From assembly GCF_008831285.2 (NCBI RefSeq), contig NC_045143.1, forward strand, positions 18,379,655 through 18,443,654: a stretch of 64,000 nucleotides of DNA. The letters are read 5' to 3'. The DNA comes from Nymphaea colorata (taxonomy: Eukaryota > Streptophyta > Magnoliopsida > Nymphaeales > Nymphaeaceae). Position numbers and translations under genes: made by a program. Positions 1-23,549 of the stretch are shown in pieces; the stretch's first letter is position 1; each line of letters begins with the position of its first letter. The notes under the pieces were generated by a model. That model was not told the origin of the DNA. It ran no database searches and saw only the letters and a list, made by a program, of their open reading frames with translations.

Positions 1-180
1 ATGTTTAGCATTATCTCATATATCTGTTTGTTATCTCATTATCTCATAAATCTATTATTATCTCATACTTATTTGTTATTTCATACTTATTTGTTATCTC
101 ATGCACATGCATATGCAATATTTGGGCATAAAAAAATATGCATATTAATAATAGGGTACCTGAACTCACAGGTTTTGCTA
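1..180. repeat. Degenerate TTATCTCAT-type tandem repeat
   Basis: The first 110 bases repeat the words TTATCTCAT and TTATTTG with small changes, giving an AT-rich simple repeat. It opens a frame from base 1, but the translation is low-complexity and has no gene-like features. It lies at the window edge, so its full length is unknown. Confidence 0.6.
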
Positions 181-1444
181 TTTCAATAGAGGGGAATTTT
201 TTTTTTCGTATAAGAACTAGGAGAAGTAGCTCTTTTGAATTTCATTTTTATCCTTGTAGAGGGGAGTCTTCTTTTTAACAATCAACGGTGTTTTTGTCAT
301 TTAGGGTCCCCAACACAATGTCTCATTAATTTAGGAGGCTAACATATATCGTGTCTTATTAAAGTCCGCACTCTACTTTTCTAGGCAGAGAGTTGAACGT
401 TTCATGTTCCTTCAACATTTACCACTTCACGCTTGTTTAAGGAAATTATTAGTACGTTAATTTTTTTTTTTAAAAAAAAAAATAGAATGAAGCAAACGAC
501 AACTCTCCAAGTCATTATTTGGCGGCTTTCATGAGAAATATAGCCCGGGTGCCTTGTAACGACTGAAAAGCAAGCAAGTCAAGTCAAGCACCATCTCACC
601 ATCAATGCATGGATGCTGAGAATTTGAGGACTCATTAAATGACATTTTTTTATACGCATAAATTTTCAAATAAATGGAGGACGAGCTACAGTTTCCGTCT
701 TTGAAAAGGAAGGCCACAAGTTCCCAAATTCAAAGGGAAGCTCGCCCTCATGACTAGGAAGGAGATAATTTGAGGACTTATCCAAAAAAAAAAAAAATAC
801 TAGGACTTGCAATTCTTCTTCCATACCTTTAAGTCAATTGATGCTTATCCATGCCCACTATGATAACTTGTGGGGAACCATAGTTCAGCAAGTAGAACGG
901 CCTGAAAATAGTATTTAACTACCAGTAGTTAAAAAACGGCTTTTTCTTGGGTACATATGGCTAATGCATACTAAATATGGATCAGAATAAAACATCATAC
1001 TTGTTACATTAATTGGTCTTGTACGTAGTTATTCTCAGCGATTAAAGTATTTGTAACTAGCATCGCCTGGAAATTTAGAAAATACAAATTTTACCTTCAA
1101 ACGAAATGAACCGCATGAACTTCTGATAAGACATTTCACACCTATCTCAAAAGAGATTAAGAAATAAATATATTTAGCAGTTGAACTTTAACAGTGAAAA
1201 GCATGAACATGATCCACCCCTTGAGTGGATTAACGCTCAAACTTCTTTAGCAGACCAATGTAGCAGCATAATAAATGGTGAACTTAGATTCAAGTGCTTC
1301 CAAACTATTTCCTATAAGGAAATGAAAATGCAATTATTATGATTAATTACCATCGTTATTATAATTATATCCATATGGAAAATTAGTAGAAATCAAACTC
1401 TTATATGCTAGAGTGGCTGGGAATAATATGGTGTATCGATTTTA
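181..1444. other. 5' flank of GH1 copy A, duplicated at 41811-44250
   Basis: No gene is seen. The stretch aligns by eye, in order and in the same orientation, with 41811-44250. Examples are the blocks around 290-345 and 41905-41970, 430-640 and 42280-42520, 680-720 and 43530-43560, and 940-1060 and 43740-43860. The match shows that the duplicated unit carried at least 2.5 kb of upstream DNA. No open frame here looks coding. Confidence 0.7.
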
Positions 1445-1634
1445 GGGAGATTGGATAATGGAAAACATCCCTAAAAGGGTAGAAAGCAGGCTGTATTTTC
1501 AAATGATTCCAATACCCCACATATGAGGAAATAAATAAGTTTTCTTAATTAAGATCCCTTGTCTTTTTTCCGGGTATTTAGTCTTTCTTGAAAATACAGT
1601 TTGGTTTCCATTCTTTTTAAACCATCCAATCTCC
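1445..1634. mobile_element. Fold-back Tourist-like MITE with TTA target duplication
   Basis: A 190-bp segment starts GGGAGATTGGAT and ends with the complement ATCCAATCTCC. Inner arms also pair: CTGTATTTTCAA near 1490 and its complement near 1590. Both ends are flanked by TTA (1442-1444 and 1635-1637), the target-site duplication typical of PIF/Harbinger-derived MITEs. It lies about 1.1 kb upstream of the GH1 start codon. Family assignment is inferred from the TSD and inverted ends only. Confidence 0.55.
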
Positions 1635-1637
1635 TTA

Positions 1638-2534
1638 AAGTCTGCGGCCATATGATTTCATATGATGGAATGCTTTCATACGAAGGTGCCATACAAGGTG
1701 GCAGACAATATCGTTGCATCTTCGTTGCAGCTTTCCTTTCAATTGAATTATTAGTGCACAAGAGTGAGCAGAACGAGACTTGTAGCACAAAGATTACGAG
1801 ATGAAACACGTTTTATGGCCCACCACCAAACTATGAAATGATTTAAAAAGAGACGACAAGATTCAGCTCAATAGAAGCTGGACGCCTAGGTGCCAAAGAA
1901 ATAATATTGAAGATTAACGGTTATGTTTGGTTGTCTTGATCAAGAACAAATGAAAACTTTGTTAAAACTTTTATGGTAAATTTTTATTTTTTGAAACTTA
2001 AGGGAGAGGGGGCCGTGTCCTCTGCTGGACTCTCACCACCTTGTTCCGCCTCTGGTTTAGTCCCTAGGAAGATATCAACATTCACGACCACAGACAGCAA
2101 ATTTCACTGCCGTTCCTTGTAGATGACGAGAGGGTGTTCTGATGGATTATTGATGTTCATGGATGAAAGGAGAGTACTCTCTTCCTTGAATAAGATTGTG
2201 ACTCGTGGAGGTATTTGGAAAATGCTTAAATAGAAGTTTTTCAATACGATTTTTGATACACTTGCTGTTCTCACAAGTTTTTTCATTGTTGTTCTCACTC
2301 GATGAACCCATTTTCACACGAGCCATATGTGTAAGAGCCGTATTAATTAGTGGGAAGAATATATAATGCTATTAGTGTGTCAACTTCTTTCATGTTCCGA
2401 TTCATACAAAGGACATGAATTCCGAATGTTGAATTTCTTTTGGATTGCGCTGCGATAATTAAGTTTGTCGGGATGCGAGCAAGATTGCTTTGATTTTTTC
2501 CCACATTTTAGATTTTTAAGTTGTTCTTCAGCGG
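1638..2534. other. Upstream region of GH1 copy A, partly shared with copy C
   Basis: No gene is seen. Bases about 1695-1845 match 56655-56790 and about 2430-2530 match 56830-56925, so both blocks belong to the ancestral GH1 promoter. The roughly 580 bases between them (1850-2430) have no counterpart upstream of copy C, so they were either inserted in A or lost from C. No domain or known repeat was recognised in that segment. Confidence 0.55.

Positions 2535-2573
<39 letters not shown>
2535..2573. repeat. Poly(A) tract of 39 bases in the GH1 promoter
   Basis: An uninterrupted run of 39 A residues lies about 115 bp upstream of the TATA box. The aligned place in copy C (near 56930-56945) has only short A runs, so the tract is specific to copy A. 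It could be a slippage-expanded microsatellite or the tail of a lost retroinsertion; no target duplication is evident. Confidence 0.9.
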
Positions 2574-2578
<5 letters not shown>

Positions 2579-2639
2579 GAAAGGATAGGTTCAGGCCTAA
2601 GGGTTGTCCGAGGGGTGTTTTGACCGTAACAGTTCTCTG

Positions 2640-2736
2640 ACTTCAAATTTGTGGCGTAACCATCTACTGCTACCATCTACCGGAGAAGGCTATAAATCAA
2701 TACGAAGCACCATTTTTCTACAATACGTTCCTAAAA
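2640..2736 (+). promoter_or_regulatory. Core promoter of GH1 copy A with TATA box at 2691-2697
   Basis: TATAAATC stands 46 bp before the start codon, which predicts transcription starting near 2720. The words around it (GAAGGCTATAAATCAATACG) recur before copy C at the same distance, and the 5' leader is also nearly identical. Conservation of this block, while the DNA further upstream has changed, supports it as the functional core promoter. No specific response element can be claimed. Confidence 0.7.
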
Positions 2737-14708
<11,972 letters not shown>

Positions 14709-16379
14709 TTATAACGATGGTGCAAGTCCTTATAATTGTTACAGCAGTAATGTCATAATAAGGTTTGTTGTCAATTGATTACGAGATGGACTCAAGTGGT
14801 ATCTCAAGGTTTTTTTCCTACTGGTACTGAGACTGAGAGTTCCTGCCTAGCTATTGGCGACTTGTATAACTATAACAAAAGTGTTGATACTCTCTATCTA
14901 TTAATGCACAAATACCATAATAAGATTTGTGGTGATATCATCCACTAAACAATACTGGAAATGTATTCATACTGGAGGCACTCAAATAAATATGGGTTTG
15001 ACATTTCTTATGGTACAAAGTACAAAGTATATACAAGGATATACATTTTTGTCCTGATCCTCCTACCTAGGTCTAGGATTACTTCGAGGCCTATGTGGAG
15101 ATCGTACAGTTTTAGCTTGGTAAAATGCTCCAGCTTGTAAGGATAGTTAGAGCAAAAAATTTTGTTTGAGAGACGTCAAATTATATTCTTAAAACTTTTA
15201 TGGGGCCGAATTACGTTTTTAAAAAATTTTACAAGGGCCAAATGAAAATTTTTTAAATTTTAACTGTCAAATTTTATTTGCTCAAAATTTGAGGGAGACA
15301 TTATCCTCGCCAACCCCCTCTTCCACCTTTGCATAAAACCCTAGAGTGTGATTTTAATTCATATCCTATCAGTACGAGGTCTAGTCGATTTCAATGCATT
15401 TATTGGAAATAACTCGATTAAGAACTAACCCTTTGCTTTGCACATTTCAATATTTTAAAGTGTCATCCTAAAATTCTATATGCATATGTTCAAGTTAAGT
15501 TAAAATTTTAAGAATTGACAGAGATTTTGAAGAAATTTAAATAGGGTTTGCTTTAAAATACAACACCCTCAAGATAGAACTTTGGTGTTAGGGGTATTTA
15601 ATGAACTTCAAATGATAGTAACTTTAGAAAATTGAGATTGAAACATATTTGTAAATTACTTGTTTTGCACAACATAGGCTCAACTTGTCATGCTTTATAA
15701 AAAATAAGTTTTCTCTGCTTTGCTTTGGAAATTAAAATATTGCATTAGAGGGTGATGACTATAGTTTAATTCATCATAGAGCCAAAAGAATCAGATATTG
15801 CAATACTGCAAAAAGTTTGAAAATTAATTAATATATTGGAAAAGAGTAATGGTTTGATATTCAAAAGACAAAATCTTATGATTTGTGAGAGTTTCTCTTA
15901 GAAACTTAAGGAAGTTTTCAAGATTTTGCCTTAATTAGATTATCAACTAAGGTTGACTTCATCTTGTCTTAAACTTCTAAAATGTGTGCTTGTGAATGTA
16001 AAATACAAAAATGCATTGTGTGTGCATGCTAAACTGATTTTTCAATATGCTTAACAAAGAGATAAACCATTGCTACCATAATATACATCTACAGAGCGAG
16101 GAGAAAGAAAAACTTGTTGAAAAATAATTGTGTAAATCTTCATGTAGCGAATCATCCAAAGATATATTAAAAATATAGATAGGCCACATGATGACTATAA
16201 AGAAATGAAGGATTGAAATATGTTAGAGGATAGATTTGCACTTTGAAAAATAAAAAATGACATGCTTATAGCAAATTAATATGTACATCAAGTCTATGTT
16301 TAATGTTTTCTTGAATTGGATATGTCTCAACTTCAACAAAATATAAAGAAAGAAAATTTTCATTCTCAAACCCTTGTAA
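14709..16379. other. 3' flank of GH1 copy A
   Basis: No gene is seen. The 3' UTR should end in the first hundred bases, where AT-rich words such as CATAATAAGG (14754-14763) could act as a near-upstream polyadenylation element, though no canonical AATAAA is present. Around 15170-15330 lies a T/A-rich piece with AAATTTTAC words like those in the repeats at 43072-43215, 45200-45360 and 60415-60612. The remainder is AT-rich and unrecognised. Confidence 0.5.
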
Positions 16380-17100
16380 TCCTCATTCACAAGCCATTAC
16401 AATAGAGAGAAAGAGATAAATAAAGAGAGTAAAAAGAGAGAGGAAAAGATAAGTGTATGACAAGAGTCAGAAATAGATACAGAGAGAACAAAAGAGAGAA
16501 AGAGAGATAGAATCATAGAAATAAAGTGCAAAAAAATGGAGATGAAAAAGCAAGAGATGTTGACCAATAAACAGAGAGAAAAAAATGATAAAGAAAATAG
16601 TCACGAGTAAAAGGAAGAGTAAAATGAAAGAGAAAAGGAGAGAGATGAAGGAATTTAAAAGAAAGATTTAAAGAGAGACACATAGAGAATGTAAAGTAGA
16701 AAAATAAAGAGATAAATTAGCAAAAAAGAAAGAGAAATTAAAAAGAGAGAGAATTGAAGGAGAAAGAAAAAGAGAATTGAAAATAAAAAAGTAGAGATTT
16801 TAAAGAGAAATCGAAGAGAGAATAAGATTAATAAAAGAGAGAGAAGAGACTTTAAAGGAGAAATGGAAAGAGATAGAGGCAGAAAGAAATTAAAAAGAAA
16901 TGAGCCAAAGAGAGATATAAAGAGGGAAAAGTAGATAGAAAGGGAAAAAGAAAACAAGGGCGAGAGAGAGAGAGATTAATAATAGATCGAGAAAGATTTA
17001 AAAGAGAGAAAAGTAAATAAAAAAGGGAGAGAATGAAAAGAGAGGGAGTTCAAGAGAAAAAGTCTTTTAAAAGAGACAGAAATTAAAGGAACAAATGGTA
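16380..17100. repeat. Purine-rich (GA/AAAG) low-complexity tract
   Basis: About 700 bases on the + strand are almost wholly A and G, with words such as AGAGAGAAAGAG. The bottom strand therefore reads as a Phe/Leu/Ser-rich open frame that is an artefact of composition. Similar purine-rich DNA resumes at 18015-18110. Confidence 0.85.
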
Positions 17101-17142
17101 TTAATATAAGTACATATAATATATTATGTACTTGTATAGTAT

Positions 17143-17148
17143 ACAGAC

Positions 17149-17232
<84 letters not shown>

Positions 17233-18012
17233 ATACAGTATATATATCTGTGCATAATGTATCACATTTATACATATAATGTATATATACAATTTATGTG
17301 ATATATGTATATATATTACATGTTACACATTGTATGATATACATTTATTAATGCATACATATATATTACTATACATATATGTATAGTAATACATATATCA
17401 TACAATATTACAATACATGTATATATATGTAGAATATACATATAATATGTGATATGTATAACATATAATATTATGTATATAACGTGTCTATAATATATGT
17501 ATATATGTTATTATTCATTATGCTATATGTTCCATGAATAACATAACATATATAACGTTGTGTTACAACATAACTTCATGTATTACAACATATATATTAC
17601 AATACATATATATATACTATGTATATATACATATAATGTATATAAGCTATCTATTATGTTCTCTGTATATATGTATATAAACACAGACATATCTGGTATT
17701 ATAATATAAATATTATATATGTAATATTGTATATTATATGTTATACTTGTATATAATATACACATATGTTGTATATGTATATAGTATATATAACAATATG
17801 TCTACATATATATACACATACATATTTTATATCACACATATATGTTATATAGTTATACACTTATGTCATATACATGTACACATATGCATATAATCAACGT
17901 ATATATGTTACATAATACATATACATACAATGCACTATATGTAATATATACATACCTACAAACTATATTATGTGTTTGTATATATGTTATATAGTTATAG
18001 ATTATATATGTA
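17143..18012. repeat. AT/TG microsatellite block
   Basis: A (CATA)n start leads into (TA)n from about 17160 and (TG)n to about 17230. About 780 bases of ATATGTATAC-type words follow, with many short inverted repeats. It has no coding content and is likely unstable and prone to cruciforms. Confidence 0.9.
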
Positions 18013-18969
18013 CAAGATAAAGAAAAAATAATAAGGTAAAGAAAATGAAGAAGAGAGTGAAATTAAAAAAAAAGATACATGTTAGAAGCTTAAAGAAAGA
18101 GATATAAAAGGACAATGCTTGCCTTGGTCACGCTCCCAAAGCATTAAGGAAGATACTTAGCTTTAAAGAGAATCCTAGACCTTCATTGATTTGCCATAGA
18201 ATAGAGAGAGAAGAAAAATTTAGAAACTACAAAATTTACATTAGAAAAGATTAAAAGTGAGATGGCTCCATGGCTCTTCTGGGCAAAAAGACCTCATTGA
18301 TGGTGATTCAAATGGGTTGAAATTCTCTTCAAAAGTTTATCATTAGCCCCTTCCTAGTCTCCATTTGCTAGAATTGTTGGCTTGGAGCGGAAGAAAATGA
18401 AGAAAAAAAGAGCAAATAAAAGAAAAAGGTTGAACAAGAAAAGGAAGAAGACTTGAAGAGGAGAGAGAAGACTCAAGTGTTTGTGGATGAGGTAAGCTAG
18501 AAGTGGTGGAATGTTTATAGAGGGAAGACGTCTAAGGTTAGGTCATTTTTTAAGTATAATTAGTCATTATTGGCTTAAAAAGAGGGGCAAATCAGTCCAA
18601 AAATGAGAACCTTGTTGGTTTGACCAAGCCAAGGGACAGTTTGCCCCTCAAAGGGTAGGCCTAAAAGGGTCCTGTTGGTCGGCTACATGCCTATTCTACC
18701 CTGTCCTAGATGTCAGCTTGGGCTTGACCAGCTACAAGCAGGCAATATGCCTAACCTGCCAGGAACATAGCTGGTCGACCAGTGGTCATGCCTGGTCAGC
18801 AGCCTCAAAGGCTTATGGAGGGTATTTTTGATATTTTTGGAAAAAATGATGCCATTTTTGGGAAATTGAGCGATCTTTAGATAATACGATGGCCATTTTG
18901 GAAAATTCAAAGATATCTGGAAATTTTGAACAAGAAATCAACGGTAATTTGGAAAATGATCAGAACACA
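18013..18969. other. Intergenic spacer, no gene recognised
   Basis: Purine-rich at first, then mixed sequence. Around 18600-18800 the words TGGTCG, GACCAGC and GGTCAGCAGCC repeat loosely. Nothing in either strand resembles a protein family or RNA gene. Confidence 0.4.
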
Positions 18970-19860
18970 TTATATCAATCAACTGGAAAGGGTTTGTGAC
19001 TTGGATTTGGATTTGAAACCAAGTCCACATACCAAGGCAAGTTGAATTTTAAGCCAAAAGTTGATACAAGTATTGATTTGGAACTTGAACATGGATTTTG
19101 ATCTAAAAATGGATCCAAGTCTCAATTTTGGAGGTAGATCTAGATAAAAAACTTGGAATGCATCTAGAATAATATATTTAGATTTGGATCTCAAATTTAA
19201 ATTTGGATCCGAATCTTAGATTTGGATCTAGATTGTGATAGAAACATGGAATTGGATTCAAATTTGGATTTGAATTAAGAATATGGAAACAAGAAAGGAT
19301 ACGGTCTAAATTTTAGATCTTGGATCTGGATTGGATCTAAATTAGACCCAAGGCTCAAATTTCGATCAAATGAGTTAAAATTGAAATCTGGATCTATATC
19401 TGGATCTGAAGTTCAGTTTTGGGTCTGGTTTTGGATTCAAAAACCTGTTTTGGATCACAATTGCAATTTGGATCTAATAGTAGATCTCGGTCTTCGTTTT
19501 GGATCTGAGTTGGGATTTGGATTCAAGGATGGAGTTGGGGATATGTTTTGGATCTAGAGCTGGCATTTAAGTTGGGATATGGAACAAGGGATCTGTTTTG
19601 GATCTTGAGATCTGGGATTTAGATATGGATCTAGGGATCTTTTTTGGATCTAGAGCTTAGATTTGGATTCAGATATGGATCTAAGGATCTGTTTTGGTTA
19701 TACATCTGGAATTTGAATTCAGATATAGATCTACATATCTGTTTTGGTTCTAGAGCTGGAATGTGGACTTGGACATGGATCTAGGGATCTATTTGTGGAT
19801 ATGGATCTGGGACTTGGATCCATATTTAGATATTGTTATTTGTTTTAGGTGTTTTTATGA
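18970..19860. repeat. GGATCT/GGATTTGG-rich minisatellite with a 50-bp period
   Basis: The whole stretch is built of GGATCT, GATTTGGAT and similar words. Its right part resolves into a tandem array: the word ATATGGATCT or a close variant begins at 19623, 19673, 19723 and 19773, exactly 50 bp apart, followed each time by a GGATCTGTTTTGG-like block. Shorter, decayed units (46 and 36 bp) precede them from about 19540. No gene is present. Confidence 0.8.
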
Positions 19861-21248
19861 GTTTTTGTCTGGATCCAGACTTGAATTATAAAATAAGTCT
19901 AAATTGGGGTTCGGCTTTGCATCCAAAGTTTGAAATTAGATCCAAATATGTCACAACTAGAGTTGATGATTGGGTCATAAGAGAAATTGGTTAAAACTAA
20001 AGGGAATTGAAGTGAGAGAATTTTGATTCTCATTCTTGAACGAAAGTTGCACTTCAAACTGGAATTGAAATGAAAATTTCACTTTATGAGTGTCTTTGGT
20101 CATATGATAGCATAGAATTTTAATTCTAGAATTAACAATAACGTGTTTGATGAAAGCAGAATTATAATTTTGAATAAAAAATAAAAAAGTTAGTATTAGT
20201 TTCCTTTCAAACTCATTACTGTAGTCATATTGTCACTACAACGATACCTTGATTTAGAAATCGGCTCCTAGCCCTAGTTTGGCAAACAGTTCCTACATTT
20301 CAAGTTTTCCTATATGCCTTCCTCCCCTAAAACTTATAAAAACAAATCCCTCAGTCATTGAATCTATGACCTCCTCTACACTTCCCTCGTGTTCTCCCGT
20401 TGCCTCTCTCTTTCTTGGTCTCACATTCTTTTCCTTACCCCTTTTTGTAGATCTTTGTCAATCTCTCTTGCTCAACATCGATTGATTGGTGAAGCCATTG
20501 ATTGCGCCTTGCCTGCTTATGACTTGCTGCTGCAGGGACGCACAGACTGCCATAGGCACTAAAGTGTCTGTATACGCTTCATTAGGTGTTAGAGAAGCAA
20601 TCGAGCAAAAGGATGTCTCTCATCCTTTTTGCCTGCACTAACTAGCTAGATTATGTTCTCGTTCTGGTCAACTTCAGAACCATAGGTCAAGTAATTTCAA
20701 TCTCTCTTCAAACTGCTCAAGCAAAATTCCAACTAAATCAGGTAAATATCATCTCTCTCATATCAATTTACATTGTTCGACTACATGATGCATAGTGTTT
20801 TTTTTGCTTGCTCAGTAGAGTTTAAAATTGACTATTATTTATATTGAGTTCCATTCTACCTGGCTGGTCACAAAATTTATTTTTGGTATTAGAATAAATT
20901 TGCAGCATCCAATAATCTGGTTTTACGGGCAAAAAAAAAAAAAACAAACATTTTCTTTTGAAAAAGTTCTTGGTTTCTATGGATAGGAACTGGAAGTTAT
21001 GCACCTGAGAGTCATTATCAGATCTTGACCTTTTGTATTTTCCATGATCTTGTATTTTTTTTTTCTCTTGCATTTTTTGGAAGAAATCGATGCCATGGTT
21101 CTATTCCTAGCAGGCTTCTTCAGCAACATTCATGGTAAAGGGCATACCTCAAAGGGCTATTGAAGAAGATCTAGGTCAAGTTTTTGTAAAATAATGTTGT
21201 TGTTTCCTAAACCTCAAATTCTTTCTCATTTAAAAAAAAAAAGATATG

Positions 21249-21281
<33 letters not shown>

Positions 21282-22319
21282 TAAATACTATGTTCTGAGA
21301 TTTCTACAAGATAAATATCTTATGTATCAGTTCAGTTTGCCTTTGGTGAGATACTGTTCTTAAAAATATATGCACATTTAGGCACGTATACAAACTTAGG
21401 GTACTAGTATGTCACTAAGCTTCTTCACTTTTGGTGGTGGAAGGTATGATCGCATACGTTTAAACTCTGAAGGTAAAATAGTAGCCTTCAGATCATGTTT
21501 AGCATTAAAATTACTAGGTTTTAAATGGTTTCAACGCATGTGTTTTAGGCATACTTAAACCATCTTCATATTTGTGAATTGTGAAGGATCAGGTGTTCAC
21601 TCGAGTGTTGAAACTCATGCCACATGGGAGGTGATGGAACTTGATAGCATGCTGAATAAATCATGGTAATAACATATGACATATAACTGCGGTCAACATT
21701 CGGTGGTTAGTTGAATCTGTTCTATAGAGTCATTATAACTTCTTGTGATGCACTGTTGATATGTGTGGGTCTATTCTCTAAGCAAAAAGGGTCAAGATTG
21801 ACATCCTTTTTTTAGCATGATAAGTTTACTTTTTTCACATGTTAAAGTTGACTCCCAAATGATGGCCTTGGACATTTTAAACCAACGCATGAATTGTGAG
21901 CAACTAAATAACAAAGACTATTGTTTTGCTGAAGCAAAGAAGCCTCTAGGGTCTAGAAATAAGCAATTGCTTCAGCTGTGGTACAGATCTATTCATCTCT
22001 CTTCTAGATCAAACAGAGAATGTTTTGAAGGTAAGTTGCATGTATTTCTTATGATTTCCTTGTCTTTTTTTTTTTGTGTGGAATTAATGAATTAAAGAAG
22101 TTTATTGTTGAGAAGCAGTTGTATGCAGCTGTTTAATTGCATGTTCAGTCAACATTTGTTGCTGGGAGAGAAGGCCTCCAAGGGGTTATTCTACTCTTGC
22201 TTTGTTTGTCTGCTACCAAAGGGTACCGTTGCTTACCAGGTATCTTGCTTTATAGCTCCTATGAGTATTCATTTAAGTAGAACAATCTACGTAGTACTAG
22301 TACATAATTATGTTTGGGA
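19861..22319. other. Intergenic spacer with a (TA)n(TG)n microsatellite at 21247-21281
   Basis: No gene was recognised. Short open frames at 20279-20485 and 21817-22095 have no family features. The region 20060-20200 has the AATTCTAGAATT-type words also common in the GH1 intron-4 repeats. The microsatellite is (TA)n followed by (TG)n. Confidence 0.4.
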
Positions 22320-22795
22320 AGGGCAAGGAAAGGTCGTTACTTTTAGGCATGAAATCTGGCAATATCTACGCTCCAAAGGTCAGGTTGAACATTGGAGGAA
22401 GACCATTTGGGTCGGGTTTGGGCCTCCAAGAGTTGGTCGCTATATCTAGCATGCGAAGAGAAGTTGCTGACAGATGATAACCTGCAGAAGAGGGGAATTA
22501 CTTTGGCATCCATGTGCTCCCTCTGTTGAGATGCAAGGGAATCAATCACCCATTCGATTACTGGTTGCAAAGTGGTGAAGAGTGTATATAAGTTTTTGGC
22601 TTTCCAATGTGGGTCATGGCCTCTCCCTAGAGGATCCACTAAAGAATCCTTCTAGTCTTGGGGGAAGAAGAGGAAATGTTACAAGCAACTACATAAATGC
22701 AGATTAATTGTCTTCCACATTTTGGTTTGGTGTGTGTGACAACTGAGAAACCAGTTAAGGCATGACACCCAAAGAATCAGAGAATCTATTGCAAA
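22320..22795 (+). pseudogene. LINE-like reverse transcriptase C-terminal zinc-binding (zf-RVT) remnant
   Basis: Broken frames read HEIWQYLRSKGQVEHWRKTI, then a P-R block, then LTDDNLQKRGITLASMCSLC, then a diverged ESITH...C block. This is the order of plant zf-RVT domains: W-x-W...PR...L-T...NL-x-x-RG...C-x-x-C...E-S-x-x-H-x...C. A later piece, FHILVWCVWQLRN, fits the W-x-x-W-x-x-RN part that normally follows. Stops and frame changes make it a dead fragment. No reverse transcriptase core or endonuclease was found upstream, so it is a short remnant, probably 5'-truncated. Confidence 0.6.
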
Positions 22796-23400
22796 ATGGG
22801 TATGAGAAAGGTGCATGGATTTATGAAATGTCTGAGAATGTGGTCTCTTACAAGAATATGGATGGAAGGTTGGAGCCAGAAGAGGGATAGTCGTGTGATA
22901 ATTCAGATTATCACATGGGAGAGGAAAAACAATATGGAGTTTGCTGCTATGGTTAAATTGAGAAATGTTTCCATTCCTCTTACAGTAGTCAAGTGGTTCA
23001 AGCCCTCAACCTCTATGGGTGAAAATTGGCTGTTGAATTTTTGTCTAGAGGTGGCCACTCAAGAGCATAAGCCGATTGTTCTCCAAGCCAATAACAAGTG
23101 ATGGCTGCAATGGATCAACAGAGCTGCAAGAAGATACCCTAGGTTTATTGCTAAATAGATCATGATTGGACATAATCATGAATCTTTACAGATTGACAAC
23201 ATGTACCCAGCCAGTGGCACAATTGGTCTATTTTTCTTGGCAGATGAAGGTAACCACTTTCAAGAGTGGAAGGACCTCCCAACAGATTGGGATGTAATTG
23301 CAGTTGCAAATGTTTAATGAGTCTCCATCCCCTTCTTGGGATCCTATAATTTTTGCTGTAAATATATCATTTCTTATCAATAAAGGTTGAGGGCCTAACC
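22796..23400 (+). other. Unrecognised coding-like remnant downstream of the LINE fragment
   Basis: A 101-codon open frame (22796-23101) continues after a stop to about 23317 with protein-like composition (WLQWINRAARRYPRFIAK, then LPTDWDVIAVANV before a stop). An AATAAAGG word at about 23380 could be the end of a retroelement tail. The family is not recognised; it may be the 3' part of the same LINE or a separate captured piece. Confidence 0.3.
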
Positions 23401-23549
23401 CTCCGCAAGTGTTTTTCGAAATTGAGTTTCCTTTGATTTGTCGTTTAATTTATTCAAGAGTATTTTCACAAGGGAGAGCAAAGGAGAGAATGCTGAAATC
23501 GACTGCTCCTTCACTGCAGTTTGAAAATAGATGAGCTTTAATTCAACTG

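Noticed and set aside
16655-17275. Long minus-strand open frames rich in Phe, Leu, Ser and Ile
   Set aside because: They are the complement of the purine-rich tract and the TG/TA repeats; open only because of biased composition, with no domain.
19540-19800. Regular 50-bp spacing considered as a CRISPR-like array
   Set aside because: The whole unit repeats with no unique spacers, and the sequence is plant nuclear DNA; it is a minisatellite.
20279-20485. 68-codon open frame with Ser/Pro/Leu-rich start
   Set aside because: No domain, no splice-linked partner and no upstream promoter signal; treated as chance.
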